Assembly (NCBI RefSeq): GCF_037893015.1
Contig: NC_133660.1
Coordinates: 160,270,184-160,334,183, forward strand
From: Macrotis lagotis
Lineage: Eukaryota > Chordata > Mammalia > Peramelemorphia > Peramelidae
Length of the DNA: 64,000 nucleotides
Direction: 5' to 3'
Under the pieces are notes generated by a model, which saw only the letters and a program-made list of their open reading frames with translations, made no database searches and was not told the origin of the DNA. Position numbers and translations under genes: made by a program. Of the stretch, positions 1 through 10,348 are shown piece by piece; the first letter of the stretch is position 1; every line of letters begins with the position of its first letter.

Positions 1-104
1 GCTAAGTTGCCCAGTGGATAAAGCACCAGCCCTGGAGTCAGGAGGACCTGAGTACAAATCTGAGCTCAGACACACTAGCTGTATGATCTTGGGCAAGTGA
101 TTGA
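1..104 (+). mobile_element. tRNA-derived SINE, 5' end cut by window edge
   Basis: The sequence runs from the tRNA-like head (cagtggataaagcacc, then ctggagtcaggaggacctga) through the B-box-like region to the gggcaagtga stretch typical of marsupial tRNA SINEs. The last few bases of the head lie outside the window but are visible in copy B at 41424. Confidence 0.85.
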
Positions 105-107
105 GGA

Positions 108-372
108 GGCTAAAAGGACCCAAAAACTGCTTCAACTAGCAAATATTTGATCTCTTTGACAAGCAGAGAGGTTGTGGTAACCAAATACAATATGATTTTA
201 ATACATAAACTCAATAAAAATCATACAAAGAATGGTAAAAAATGGTTTCATCTCACAAAAGTAGCAAGAAGTTGTTAAAAGAAGAAAGTTTGGGATGAGG
301 TTCAATTAAACCATATGATACAAAGGATATTTAAAGATGACCCAAGAAGGAATACAACAAACAGATCAAAAA
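108..372 (+). repeat. Unnamed interspersed repeat, copy 1
   Basis: This stretch resembles 60350-60630 in the same orientation: both have an aaaactg..tcaac.agca block, then a gatctcttt..ca/ag block, gtggta, a gap and a late atatttaaagatga block. I do not recognise the family. It could be a degraded LTR or DNA-element fragment. A third copy is the duplicated one at 41537. Confidence 0.5.
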
Positions 373-1446
373 TAAAATAGTATTTCTGTAATAAAACTAT
401 TTTCATCTTGAATAAGCAAGCTATGCTGGAAAGAATATTGGCTTAGTTGTCATTGAGAAGGGTTTCAAAATCTATTTCTGTTCTCTTCTACATAGATTAT
501 ATATATATATGTATATGTATATGTATGTATGTATATAAAACCTTGAACAAATCATTTAAGTTCTCTGAGATCAGTTTCCTATCATGTCAAATAATGAAGT
601 TGGGCTAGATGACAACTGGTGTCCCCTCTGTCTTCAAACATATAATCCTAAAACAGTAAAATTGTCATATTTTCATGATAAAATCTCAGTCCCCCATGTA
701 TCATATAAAGAAATAGAACTAGAATAGATGAAGATGGGTAGAACATCTAGGACATTTGTATTCACAGTGGAGATTCATGTTGGAAATGAGAATGCTGAGG
801 ACATTAAGAAATTGTGATTCAAGTTACCTAAAAAAGGAAAAGCTATTGAACAATTGATGAAGAGAATCACAATTTTTAGCATTATTACTAAAAAAAAAGA
901 TATAAGTTAATAACAACCCCTATGTCTACTTTTTATACATAGAAAATATTGAGAATAACTTACATATTTATCAAGATATCTTTAATGAAGATATGAGAAT
1001 GTAACAGGCATGCTTACACAAACAATATTCTATAGCAAGCTACATTCTTACAGTCAAGATCCTACTATGATTTTTGCTTGGTGACTTCTGAAAAGAATTT
1101 GATTTGGCCTGGTGAAAAAGAAATAAAGATTCTTCTCCAAGAAGGTGTCTTCTATGCATTTATTAAGAGCATACAAGTTCCCTTGATGGATTCACCAACA
1201 AAGATGGTCCTCAGATTATGAGTATTAAATAAAGTATGCATCAGAGAGACCTACACTCACTAAAGGAGCTTACCAGTGTCATGGAGGATGCCCAATGTAA
1301 AGTTCAAGGGAATGAGAGATTTCCTATAAATCATGACCATCTCCAGTTGATGTCCTGGTTTCTAGTGACATTGAATGTTGATTGTATCAAGCCCTAGGAC
1401 ATGATAGGCTCTCCTAAAATAGATTCAGAAACTCAAAAGCCTGTTG

Positions 1447-1677
1447 TCCAGTCAGTTCGTTCATGTCTGATTCTCCATGACTCTATTTGAGGTTTTGGGT
1501 TTTTTTGGCAAATACATTGGAGCCATTTTCTTTTCTAGATCATTTTTATAGATGAGAAAACTGAGACAAAGAGGGTTAAGTGACTTGCTTTGGGTTACTC
1601 AATTAGTAAATGTTTAAGCTGGGATTTGAACTCAGGTCTTCCTGATGCAGGCCCAGCACTCTAGCCATTGCACTGCC
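1447..1677 (-). mobile_element. tRNA-CORE SINE with RTE-type tail, antisense
   Basis: Read on the minus strand it has a tRNA-like head (near 1677), a core with tcacttaaccctc and ctcatctataaaaatga motifs, and a 3' end with the Gly-rich 'gagtcat...agacatgaac' style tail shared with the RTE LINE end at 11.5 kb. This matches the WSINE1/Mar1 class of marsupial CORE-SINEs; the exact subfamily is not certain. Confidence 0.75.
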
Positions 1678-1888
1678 CCAAAAAGACTACATAGGGCAAG
1701 CCAAATGGATGAAAACCATTTTACCACCTGCTCCCTTCAAGCAATCTTATTATTTCTCATCTTTTTCTTATCAAACTTCAAATTAGCACATCTCAATTCA
1801 ATACCTCTATTTCTATCCATTTATACAATTCTTTAATAATAGCTTGCATTTAAATAGTTATTTAAGATTTACAAAGCACTTCATTTCA

Positions 1889-1988
1889 NNNNNNNNNNNN
1901 NNNNNNNNNNNNNNNNNNNNNNNNNNNNNNNNNNNNNNNNNNNNNNNNNNNNNNNNNNNNNNNNNNNNNNNNNNNNNNNNNNNNNNNN
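1889..1988. other. Assembly gap, exactly 100 N
   Basis: A run of exactly 100 N, the usual placeholder for a gap of unknown size. It falls exactly where duplication copy A stops matching copy B. Confidence 0.99.
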
Positions 1989-2044
1989 CCCCAAAGACCC
2001 ACCTTCTTTAATGAAGAATGTGGTCTTAAAATCTAAACACTACC

Positions 2045-2122
2045 CTAGGGAAAGGGGCATAGAATTCAAAGAAAACAAACTAATCTAGGGAAAAGAACAT
2101 AAAATTCAAAGCAAAACCAGAT
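2045..2122 (+). repeat. Two-unit imperfect tandem repeat, 40 bp period
   Basis: Two consecutive units begin with ctagggaaa and share an (a)gaa/aaattcaaag core. Nothing else is recognised between the gap and the HAL1-like insertion at 2215. Confidence 0.6.
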
Positions 2123-2214
2123 TATCTTTAGTCCCAGGAATTAAATGATTCTCCAGACATCAACAGATAAAATGAAGTCAGTTGACTCCTTAACAATATC
2201 CCAGGGGGCGGAGC

Positions 2215-4928
2215 CAAGATGGCATCGTTCACCAACAACTCCAACACCCCAAACCCCAAAAAATCAAACAAATGAGGGCTCTAGCCAAAATTTAAAGGGT
2301 CAGAACCCACAGAAAGACTGAGTGATACATTTTCCCAGTCCAAGATAACTTAGAACCTCCATAGGAAAGGTGTGCTTCACCAGGACCTGGGGTGGGAAAA
2401 AAAAAAAGCCACTTCTCAGCAAAGCCCAGCCCAGCCCAGCCCAGAGATCACCAGCAGCAGCTTGAAGGGGAGAGGAGAGAACTCTGCTGCACCTGGGTGA
2501 GTGTGGAGTGAGGAGCACCGACCACAGAACCTGCAGCAAGAATCGGGAGAAAGCATCCTACACCCCCAGAGACAGTAAGGGAAGTCTGCAGAGATCTCTC
2601 TCTGCTCTCCCTGGGGCAGGACTCTGCTGTTTGCCTACACTCAGACCCAGGTTGCAGTTTGGGCTTCCATACTAAAATAAGCTGGATCCCACCTCATAGC
2701 CTCAGGGCAGAGGGCAATGCTGTGGTCATCTACATATCAAAGCACGGGCTAGAGAGCTTAAGACCTTGGAAGAATAAAGGTCCCAGTGGGGTATTCACCC
2801 CCCCCCAAAAAAAAACAACTCCAAAGCCTTGGAAGTGCTGTAAATTAGCCTTGGGCTGAGGAAATGAGTAAACAACAGAAAAAGAAGGATCTGACCATAG
2901 AGAATTACTTCAGTCCTATGGAAGATCAAAACACATACTCTAATGAAGACAAAATAGAAGCTTCCATATCCAAAACCTCCAAGAGAAATAGAAAATGGGC
3001 TCAGACTGTGAATGAGCTCAGAAAAGACTTTGAAAAGCAATTCAGGGAGGTGGAGGAAAACTTGGGAGGAAAAATGAGATCAATGGAGGAAAAATCATGA
3101 AAACCAAATCAAAAGCTTGCTGAAAGAAAGATAAAAAAATAATGAAGAAAATAATACATTAAAAGCCAGTTTAGGCCTAATCGAAAATACAAAACAAAAG
3201 GCAAATGAGGAGAAGAATGCCTTAAAAAGCAGAATTGGCCAGCTGGAAAAGGAGATAAAAAAAGATCTCTGAAGAAAGTAACTCCTTCAAATGCAACATG
3301 AAACTAAAGGAAGCTGATGACTTTGCAAGAAATCAGGAAGAAATAAAACTCTTCCAAAAAAGCCAAAATTTAGAAGAAAATGTGAAATATTTCATTGGAA
3401 AAACAACTGACCTTGAAAACAGATCCAGAAGAAATAATTTGAAAATTATTGGACTATCTGAAAGCCAGTTCTAGGAAAAGAGCTTAAACTTCATTTTTGA
3501 AGAAATAATACAGCAAAATTGCCCTGAGAGCCTAGAAGCTGAGGGTAAAATAGAAATTGAGAGAATTTACCAGTCACCCCTTGAAAGGGATTCCAAAAGA
3601 AAAACTTCCAGGAATATTATAGCCAAATTCCAAAACTCCCAAATCAAAGAGAAAATTCTAAAAGCTGTTAGAAACAGACAATTCAACTACAGAGGCTCCA
3701 TAGTCAGGATTACACAGGATCTGGCAGCTATCTACATTAAGGGCTCATAGGGATTGGAATATGATATTCCAGAAGGCAAAAGATCTTGGTTTACAACTAA
3801 GAATCAATTACCCAGCATAACTGAACATCCTCTTTCAGGGGAAAAGATGGATTTTCAATGAAACAGGGGACTTTCAAACTTTCCTAACTCGACGACCAGA
3901 GCTGAACAGAAAGTTTGATCTCCCAACTACAGGACTCTGGTGAACCATAAAGGGAGTGGAAGAGAGGGACTAACTATGAGGAACTTGATGATGTTGAACT
4001 GTTTGTATTCCTGCAACGGAAGAAGATATTGATAACTCATATTAACTTTCTCATTTATAAGAGCAGTTAGAAAGAGCAAATATAGATAGGACATACATAG
4101 GAAGGAGTGGAATATAATGGTATGATGTGGTAAAGGGATGGAGTCAATGGGCGATGGGGGAAAGTACTGGAAGGAAGGAAAAGGAGATGAAGAAGAAGCT
4201 GAGAGATTTTACATAAGAGTAAAAAAAAGCTTTTTCAATGGAGGGGAGGGAGAAGGCAAGGGGGAATGAGTGAGCCTTCATTCTCATCAGAAATGGCTCA
4301 GGGAGAAAATGACATATGCACTTAATAGGGTGAGGAAATCCGTCTTTCCCTGGAGAAGGATGGGAGAAAAGGGACAGGATGAGGGGAAATGGGGGGAGGG
4401 AAGGGGGAATAGGTGACAGAAGAGCGGAAAGATCAAGGGAGAGGGTACTCAGATGTAACACTCTTTTGGACAGGGCTAGGATGAAAGGAGAGAGAGAGAA
4501 TAGAATAAATGAGAGTGGGGAGGAATAGAGTGGAGGTACAGTTAGTGATAGCAACTGAGGGAAAAATATTGAAGCAACTTCTCTGGTGGATTTATGATAA
4601 AGAAAGGAACTCACCCCAGAGACAGAGCCATTGGAATCTGAACACAGACTTAAGTACAGTTTTTTTTCTCTCTCTCTATTCTTAAGGTTTCCCATCTTCT
4701 TGGGAGGAGGGAGTTTATGTTTATTCTTATGTTTACACTTCTAACATTCAATTTACATCAATGTATGTCATGGAAACAATGTAGAGAAAGTCAGACAGCC
4801 TTGGAGGGGAGGGAAGGGAGGAGGGGGGAAAAAATTGTAGAATTCAGAGCCTTGGAAAAAAATGATGGGTATAATTTACTATTGTATATAATTGGAAAAC
4901 AAATAAAATATTTTAAAAATTTAAAAAA
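2215..4928 (+). mobile_element. Full-length HAL1-like (half-L1) LINE, copy 1
   Basis: A 2.7 kb insertion bounded by a target-site duplication, aatatcccag, at 2205-2214 and 4929-4938. It begins with the L1-style 5' end ggcggagccaagatggc, has a 5'UTR of about 650 bp, an ORF1-type region starting at 2864, and then passes straight into a purine-rich 3'UTR and an A-rich tail. No endonuclease or reverse transcriptase region is present, whereas L1 normally starts ORF2 shortly after ORF1. ORF1-only L1 relatives are known as HAL1, and they depend on L1 ORF2p supplied in trans. The intact flanks show it inserted in this form and was not cut down later. Confidence 0.85.
2864..3945 (+). pseudogene. L1 ORF1-type gene of HAL1 copy 1, decayed
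   Basis: The start codon opens a 78-residue frame beginning MSKQQKKKDLTIENYF, rich in K and E, which fits the N-terminal and coiled-coil part of L1 ORF1p, the RNA-binding chaperone of the L1 particle. Beyond 3100 the frame is broken by stops and shifts, but translated pieces still show the RRM hallmark (NLKIIGLSES near 3440) and the C-terminal domain (near 3750-3930). Its expected length is about 360 residues. It is a relic and makes no full protein. Confidence 0.75.
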
Positions 4929-5084
4929 AATATCCCAGAAGTTTGCTTTGTCAAGGGAGGAGGGGCACATAATTAACCAAATTCAATCTATAATACTTTA
5001 CTGAAGAAATCTGGAAACTTTATCCCACACACCCCTACCATTCCAATGGATTGGTTCTTGTCAATATGCACTCAAGATCATATA

Positions 5085-5280
5085 CAATCATTGAGTTAGA
5101 ACTGAAAAAGACCTGAAAAGTTATCTTATCCAACTCCCTCATTTTGCATATAAGAAAAGTGAAATTTTCAATAACTTATCCTGGATCACACAGATAAGAA
5201 TATCAAACTCCATATTTTGAGCCAGGATCCTTGGACTCCAAAATTCAGTGCTTACTGAAAATTATCACATTATCTCTTTC
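5085..5280 (-). mobile_element. MIR-like SINE, antisense
   Basis: Carries the antisense MIR order: gagttagaactgaaaaagacct, ctcattttgcatataagaaaag, ggatcacacag, then a tccttggactccaaa head. It is strongly diverged. Confidence 0.7.
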
Positions 5281-5324
5281 AATGTATCAGAATGAACACA
5301 ACCCTAATAAAAAAAATTCCCATC

Positions 5325-5660
5325 TCAATTCTGCTTTGAATACTTAGGACTTTGCCACCATGCCTCAAATGTCCTCTCACCTTTGAACTTCCCTCTGGTC
5401 TAGGACATCCTCTCCTAACAACTTTCTGACCCATGCAAACTATGTTTAATTCTTGGTTCTTTGTTTAAATCTAAGAACATCCAAATCCCTACCTGGAAGG
5501 GCTACCCTTCTGCTCCACACTTTTAGCTTCCTTATTTTAGCTTCCCTCATTAGAATCAAAGTTTCTTGAGAACAGGGACTTTTTTTTTACTTTTTTTTAA
5601 TTTGTATTATCAGCACTTGGCACAATGCCATGTGAGTACTTAACAAACATTCATTACCTT
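5325..5660 (+). mobile_element. L2-clade LINE 3' end, sense
   Basis: Shows the L2 3' order: caaatgtcctctcacc, a gaacatcc..cctacctgga stretch, tcttgagaacagggact, cagcacttggcacaatgcc, then gagtacttaacaaacattcat. This is the standard tail found in old L2 copies. Confidence 0.75.
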
Positions 5661-5871
5661 GAGATTATTTTCATTTCCATCTTCTAAGACTTTGAACTGA
5701 TAGAGTTCCGGGGTGGGTGAAGTTTCAGCTTCCCTTACATCCCCACCTCTGCAAATATACTGTAGAGTATCATAGAATAAAATGGTTAGAATAAAGTGGT
5801 GAAAATGGGGTTCTAATCTGTTTCAATGGAAAATTTACCTTCCCTCCTAATTCCACTCTTACAATTATCAG

Positions 5872-6000
5872 TCAACTATTAAACAAGTATTAATTAAGCA
5901 CCTACGCTCTACTAGCACTATTCTAGACACCAGAGTTACAAATTCAATGAATTATCCCTCCATGAAATAAGCTTGTATATTAGACTAAGGGAGACAAGAA
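5872..6000 (-). mobile_element. L2-clade LINE 3' end, antisense
   Basis: Antisense of the same tail: aacaagtattaattaagcacct, ctagcactattctagacacc, then ttagactaagggagacaa. Short and old. Confidence 0.6.
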
Positions 6001-6374
6001 AATTGATCTAGACTCTGGAAAAAAAAAAGAAGTTAAATAATCCTATCAATAGCTGGTAAAATAAATGAAAAATAAAATTTTGGTAATATGTAAATAAAAA
6101 CTAAACTAGCAATACCTAAAATTCCTTTTCAAAGAAGATATCTCCATGTTTTCTGTTGTGTTTCTTACCAGTCTTTCTCATTCGCTGCCAAATTGAGCAA
6201 ACACTGGGGCACACAATGCTGCCAGTGACCCATGAAGGTCATCAAATTTGGGCTGTAGTGGACTGATTGAGCATATATCCCCTAGCTGTGAACCTTCCAC
6301 TGAGAGCACCTTGCCTGGAGAGCCAGGCCCAATCTCAAATTCATCCCAAGAGAACTTTAGCTAGTTTCACCTGT

Positions 6375-6560
6375 CACAGGCCACTGCAGAGAAAGAGAGA
6401 TGGTCGCTTAAGGAGTCGGGATCCAATCACGTTGAGCCCCATAGATCAAAACCAACACCTTGAATTGCATTCAGAAGCAGATGGAAAGCCAGTACGGAAC
6501 CCCAAGCACAGATGCAATGTGCTCACATGGAGTATGAATGAGCTACCAAAGAGCCTCTTT
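6375..6560 (-). mobile_element. L2/CR1-type ORF2 C-terminal relic, antisense
   Basis: Minus-strand translation near 6440-6500 reads LYWLSICF, a stop, then MQFKVLVLIYGAQ. This fits the LHWLPIR..I.FK.LLL.YKAL motif seen just after the reverse transcriptase in L2 and related LINEs. The plus-strand open frame of 119 codons across this region is a shadow. The flanks from 6000 to 6375 show nothing I can name. Confidence 0.55.
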
Positions 6561-6693
6561 TTAATTCCTCATCTGATAACAAGCTTCCCCTCCTCAGATC
6601 AATATTGCCAACACACTCCTGGGTAGGCTGCAGGGCATGCTTTGTTCTCCCTATTACTCTTTTTAGGGAAATAATTACCAATGCACATTCTGA

Positions 6694-6765
6694 TGTAAAT
6701 ATATATATCTATGTATATATATACATAGATATATATACATATATGTATATATATATATATAATTT
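6694..6765. repeat. AT/TATG-rich repeat with a 38 bp perfect palindrome
   Basis: Alternating AT with embedded ctatg and catag. Positions 6700-6737 read the same on both strands, so this segment could extrude as a hairpin or cruciform. Confidence 0.9.
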
Positions 6766-6799
6766 ATTTCTTCTCTCAACCAAAGGAAGCAATTAAAAA

Positions 6800-7240
6800 A
6801 GTAACATTGAAAGGGTATGCTTTGCTTTTCATGGGAGAATTAGTTGAGAAAGTCTGCTGTTTTGTAAACTCAAACTCTGCTCTCAAACCATATGGACTTC
6901 AACTGAATGTGTTGGACACCAAGGGGAGATTCTGTGAATCTGGAATGACAATCTGGGTGGGTGTAGAGCAGTTTTCCTGCTAGTTCTCATTTTCAGTCCC
7001 AGATACTGTAGACTGAGGACATCAGCATAAAAATGGGGCCTCATGCCAGAGATTAGCAGTAAACTTAAATGTTACTCAATTAGGCTTACCTCATCTGTGG
7101 ATTCAGGCAAACAATGGAACCCCAGAGTGTGACAGTGAGCTAAAACCAAGAAAAGGAGGAGGTGTTCTGACAAAATTTTACTTTCAAATTAAATGTATTC
7201 GTAGATACAAGATACCTAAGGTAATGTCTTTATTTTAGAG
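6800..7240. other. Unassigned 440 bp stretch
   Basis: Mixed-composition sequence with no repeat, reading frame or RNA structure that I recognise. It may be unique sequence. Confidence 0.4.
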
Positions 7241-7244
7241 ATTG

Positions 7245-7440
7245 GTGAAAAAGCTGGACCTGGAAGCAGGAAGGCCTGAGTGCAAATGCTACTTCTTATT
7301 CTTACTAATTGTGTGACAGTGGACAAATTACTTAACCTCAATGAGAATTGGTTTTCACATTTATAAAAAAAAGAGATATAATACCTATACTACCTACCCC
7401 CAAGGAACATCGTGAGGCTTAAGTGAAATGAATAAATTGT
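7245..7440 (+). mobile_element. MIR-like SINE, sense
   Basis: Has the MIR order: gaagcaggaaggcctgagtg, actaattgtgtgacagtgg, caaattacttaacctcaatg, ttcacatttataaaa, then a gtgaggcttaagtgaaatga tail. Confidence 0.75.
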
Positions 7441-7449
7441 TAAGTGTGT

Positions 7450-7600
7450 GTAATCCCACTACTAAACCATACTGGCTGTGTGACCACAGGAAAATCACTG
7501 CATTCACTGTTTCAGTGCCCCAAACAATAATCACAGCTGTGGTAAACATCTGCACTGGTAAGGAGTTTCCCCACATTGATAAGGTCACAGGTCTAGTCAT
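7450..7600 (+). mobile_element. MIR-related SINE with 'ggagtttcc' tail, sense
   Basis: Contains ggctgtgtgaccacaggaaa and a tail of the form actggtaaggagtttccccac...aaggtcacaggtc. The same tail type recurs at 28432, 58110 and 60150. Confidence 0.6.
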
Positions 7601-7604
7601 TAAA

Positions 7605-8428
7605 AAAGTTATTTTCTATCTTTTAGATTATTCTTTAGGATTACTATAGGGTTTTATTAAAAGAATTCATTATAATAGTCCTAATTTTCTCCTTACCATT
7701 TCACAAGGCACAGAAATATGCTTTCCTTTGTAATCACACTGTGTATACACAAAAGTCTAAGGCTGATAAATTGGTTTCCAAAAATCTCATACACAAGTGT
7801 AAAATAATACAGAAGAAGCATAGGTGACAGGCTATGATATACAGTTCTATTCATTATAGCCTCTCCAAACCACAGGTCCCTGTGTTCCTCCTGGTTTCTA
7901 TCTCAGATATACATCTACCTATTAACCATTTCATTTTTGCCCTTCCCACTCAAAAGATCATTCTCCTTCAGAAGGAATTTCTAAATTTGTTACATCTTTG
8001 CTCTAGTCTCATCATTTTCCCATTAAACCTGAACAGGGTGACTAACCTTTCTTTGATTTTCCAATTCCCCTCTCTCATCATAAAAAGGGGAAACCCCTTT
8101 TCATTGTCATTAGCTTTTATTATCAATCTGAGCTCTTTCTAAACTTTAATAATCCTGATACTCTTCTTAGAGTTGAGCAAGAAAAATGGGATCTCTTTGT
8201 GTATCAGCACCTCTCCTAGGATCTGGTGGGTTAAGATGACACAAGGTAATATAACTTGAGAGATACAAGCCCTCCAAAGGGATAAAAAAAAAGTGAAAGG
8301 GGAGGAGAAGAAGAAAGAGAAAGAAAATGGAGAACAAGTTAGATCAGGGAGAAAAATAAAGAGCAATATGATGAGAACCTGAAAGCTTCCACCACAAAAT
8401 TTCCTCTTGAGTACATTTGTCCTCACAG
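7605..8428. other. Unassigned 820 bp stretch
   Basis: AT-rich with a purine run near 8280-8340. No gene, RNA or named repeat is visible. Open frames of about 100 codons here lack any recognisable motif and look like chance. Confidence 0.4.
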
Positions 8429-8604
8429 TACAATCAATCAATCAAAAGGCATTTATAAAGTACCTACTGGATATCAGATTCTATTCAAGGCACTTAGGAG
8501 TACAGGAAAAAATGAAACTATCCCTATCCAAAAGGAGCACACGTTCTATTGGGGGAAATAGTATATACATATATAAGAATATGTAAAGTCTCTAAGGGGA
8601 AATG

Positions 8605-8845
8605 AGGTGATACAATGGATGGACTGTCAGGTCTGGAGTCAGGAAAAAACATCTTCCTGAATAGATACTTACTAGCTATGTAAGAAGACAAGTCACTTAA
8701 CCCTCCTTGACTCAGTTTTCTCATCTCTCAAATGAGCTAAAGAATGAAATGGCAAACTACTTCAGTACCTTTGCCAAGAAAACCTCAGATGAGATCACAT
8801 AGAGTTAGTTGTTTATAACTTTAAAAAATGATTGAACAACAACAA
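8605..8845 (+). mobile_element. tRNA-CORE SINE with RTE-type tail, sense
   Basis: Order: gatacaatggatgga head, ggtctggagtcagg, acaagtcacttaaccctcct, cagttttctcatctctcaaa, aatggcaaactacttcagta, then a gagatcacatagagttag...gattgaacaac tail. The tail matches the RTE 3' end at 11.5 kb. It is inserted in the antisense L2. Confidence 0.8.
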
Positions 8846-9228
8846 AGCGAATAAACAGTTAATACAAAGAAATATTGGGGTTTAGAACTAGAAGTTAAGA
8901 AAACTATATAAGAACTTCTGTACAAAGTGGTCCTTGAGCTGAATTTTGAACAAAGTTAGGAATTCTAACAAATAGCAATGAGGTAGAAGGCCATCCTAGG
9001 CATAGAGACCTAATTACTTCTGTAAAGGTATATAGATGAAAAATGGAATGGTGTGAGATGAACCAAAAGAAGTTCAATTTGATCAGACCATAGAAGTGCA
9101 TGAAAGGAATTAATGTGTACCAAGACTTTAGAATAGACTGAAACCATATTGGATAATGGCTTTCAGTGGAAAATCCTAAAGGCAACATAGGGAATCACTG
9201 AAATTTATGAAACAGGGAAGAGTCATAG

Positions 9229-9520
9229 TCAGACCCTGTGCACTGGCCTTGGAATCAAGAGGACAGGAGCTTGAATCCAGCCTCAGACACTTGACTTGTA
9301 CTAGCTATGTGACCTTGGCCAAGTCACTTAATCCTGATTGCCTCACATTCAGAGCCATCTTCAGTTGTCCTGATTCATATCTGGCCACTGGACCCAGATG
9401 ACTGTGGAGGAGAAAGTAAGGCTTGTGACTTAGGATAGCACCCTCTCATGCAAATCCAATCTATGTGCTTATCATAGCATCACCTCCCTGATGTTATGGT
9501 CTTCTTGAGAATAAAGGACA
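9229..9520 (+). mobile_element. Long tRNA SINE with 'ccctgatgtcatggtc' tail, sense
   Basis: A tRNA-like head (cactggccttggaatcaaga) is followed by aagtcacttaatcctgattg, a middle block with ctggccactggacccagatg, and the tail cacctccctgatgttatggt ending in aataaaggacaatca. The same tail occurs antisense at 16546 and 21243. It is inserted in the antisense L2. Confidence 0.8.
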
Positions 9521-10199
9521 ATCATTTATTGGACTATAGAGGGGAGAAGACAAAGGCAGGAAGACCAATTAGGAAGCTTTTGCAAAAGTTTAGGGGAGAA
9601 GGAATGAGTGCCTGAACTAAAATGGTAGCTGTGTGACCACAGAGAATTCTTTATGAAGGAGAATGATGTTAAATACTTTGGCCACAAAAGAATTGTACTG
9701 AAGATAGACCAAACAAGACTTGGCAAATGATTGAATATATGTAGTAATGGGGCAAAGATAAATCCAAAGTTTTGAATCTCTGTAAGTGGAAGAATAGAGA
9801 GCCCTTTGACCAAAATAGGAACTTAGGAAAAGAAATGGGTTTGGAGAAAAGATAATGAATTCTATTTTGGAAACAAGGCAATGATGGACTGAAGTTTAAA
9901 GAAGAAACCAGGACTGGATGCAAACTTAATGGAATTAATCCACCCTACTCCAAACACTTTTAATTGAAACAGAGATATGAACAGAATATGATCGTGGTCT
10001 AACCTTCTCTTAATTTGAGTAAGGAATTGTGGCATATAAAAAATTCGAGACTGTCCAGATCTGATCAAAAGCCCTCTGCTGTTAGAATTCTATATCTGCA
10101 TAAGACATTAAACTGGTGTTGTTATTAAAAAAAATTTGAGTCATGATTTCTGGGTAATAATTGCAAATTGTTGCTATAATTAAGAAAAGGAGAAAGTGA

Positions 10200-10308
10200 T
10201 ACTATATAGAAGGTGCTGTATTAGTCATTGAGAATCCAAATACAAAGAATGAAACAATCCCTACTCCCAAAAACTGATGAAGAGACAAGGCAAATGTTTA
10301 TATATATG

Positions 10309-10348
<40 letters not shown>

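Larger units (their letters stand above)
1..1888. repeat. Near-identical 1.9 kb direct duplication, copy A
   Basis: This block matches 41430-43315 base for base apart from six substitutions and one A-run length change that I could count, about 0.3% divergence. It starts at or before the window edge and runs to the N gap. It contains a SINE, an unnamed repeat and an antisense CORE-SINE, all present in both copies. The identity is far higher than between unrelated repeat copies here, so this is a recent duplication or an assembly duplicate. Confidence 0.95.
8429..9900 (-). mobile_element. L2-clade LINE 3' region, antisense, with two SINE insertions
   Basis: Begins with the reverse of a (TTGA)n tail (aatcaatcaatca), then aaggcatttataaagtacct and the antisense 3' part of an L2-like ORF2. 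Recognisable antisense landmarks include gagctgaattttgaac near 8938, gggaatcactgaaatttatg near 9189 and ggaagaccaattaggaagct near 9558. SINEs at 8605-8845 and 9229-9520 interrupt it. The end near 9900 is approximate, and 9900-10200 is unassigned. Confidence 0.65.

Noticed and set aside
4144-4695. 183-codon minus-strand open frame, the longest in the window
   Set aside because: It is the pyrimidine strand of the purine-rich HAL1 3'UTR, giving low-complexity Leu/Ser/Pro. The same shadow appears at 62178-62686.
9660-9690. Match of ttaaatactttggccaca to the RTE 3' region
   Set aside because: About 18 shared bases inside a stretch otherwise consistent with antisense L2; may be chance or a tiny scrap, not enough to call an RTE copy.
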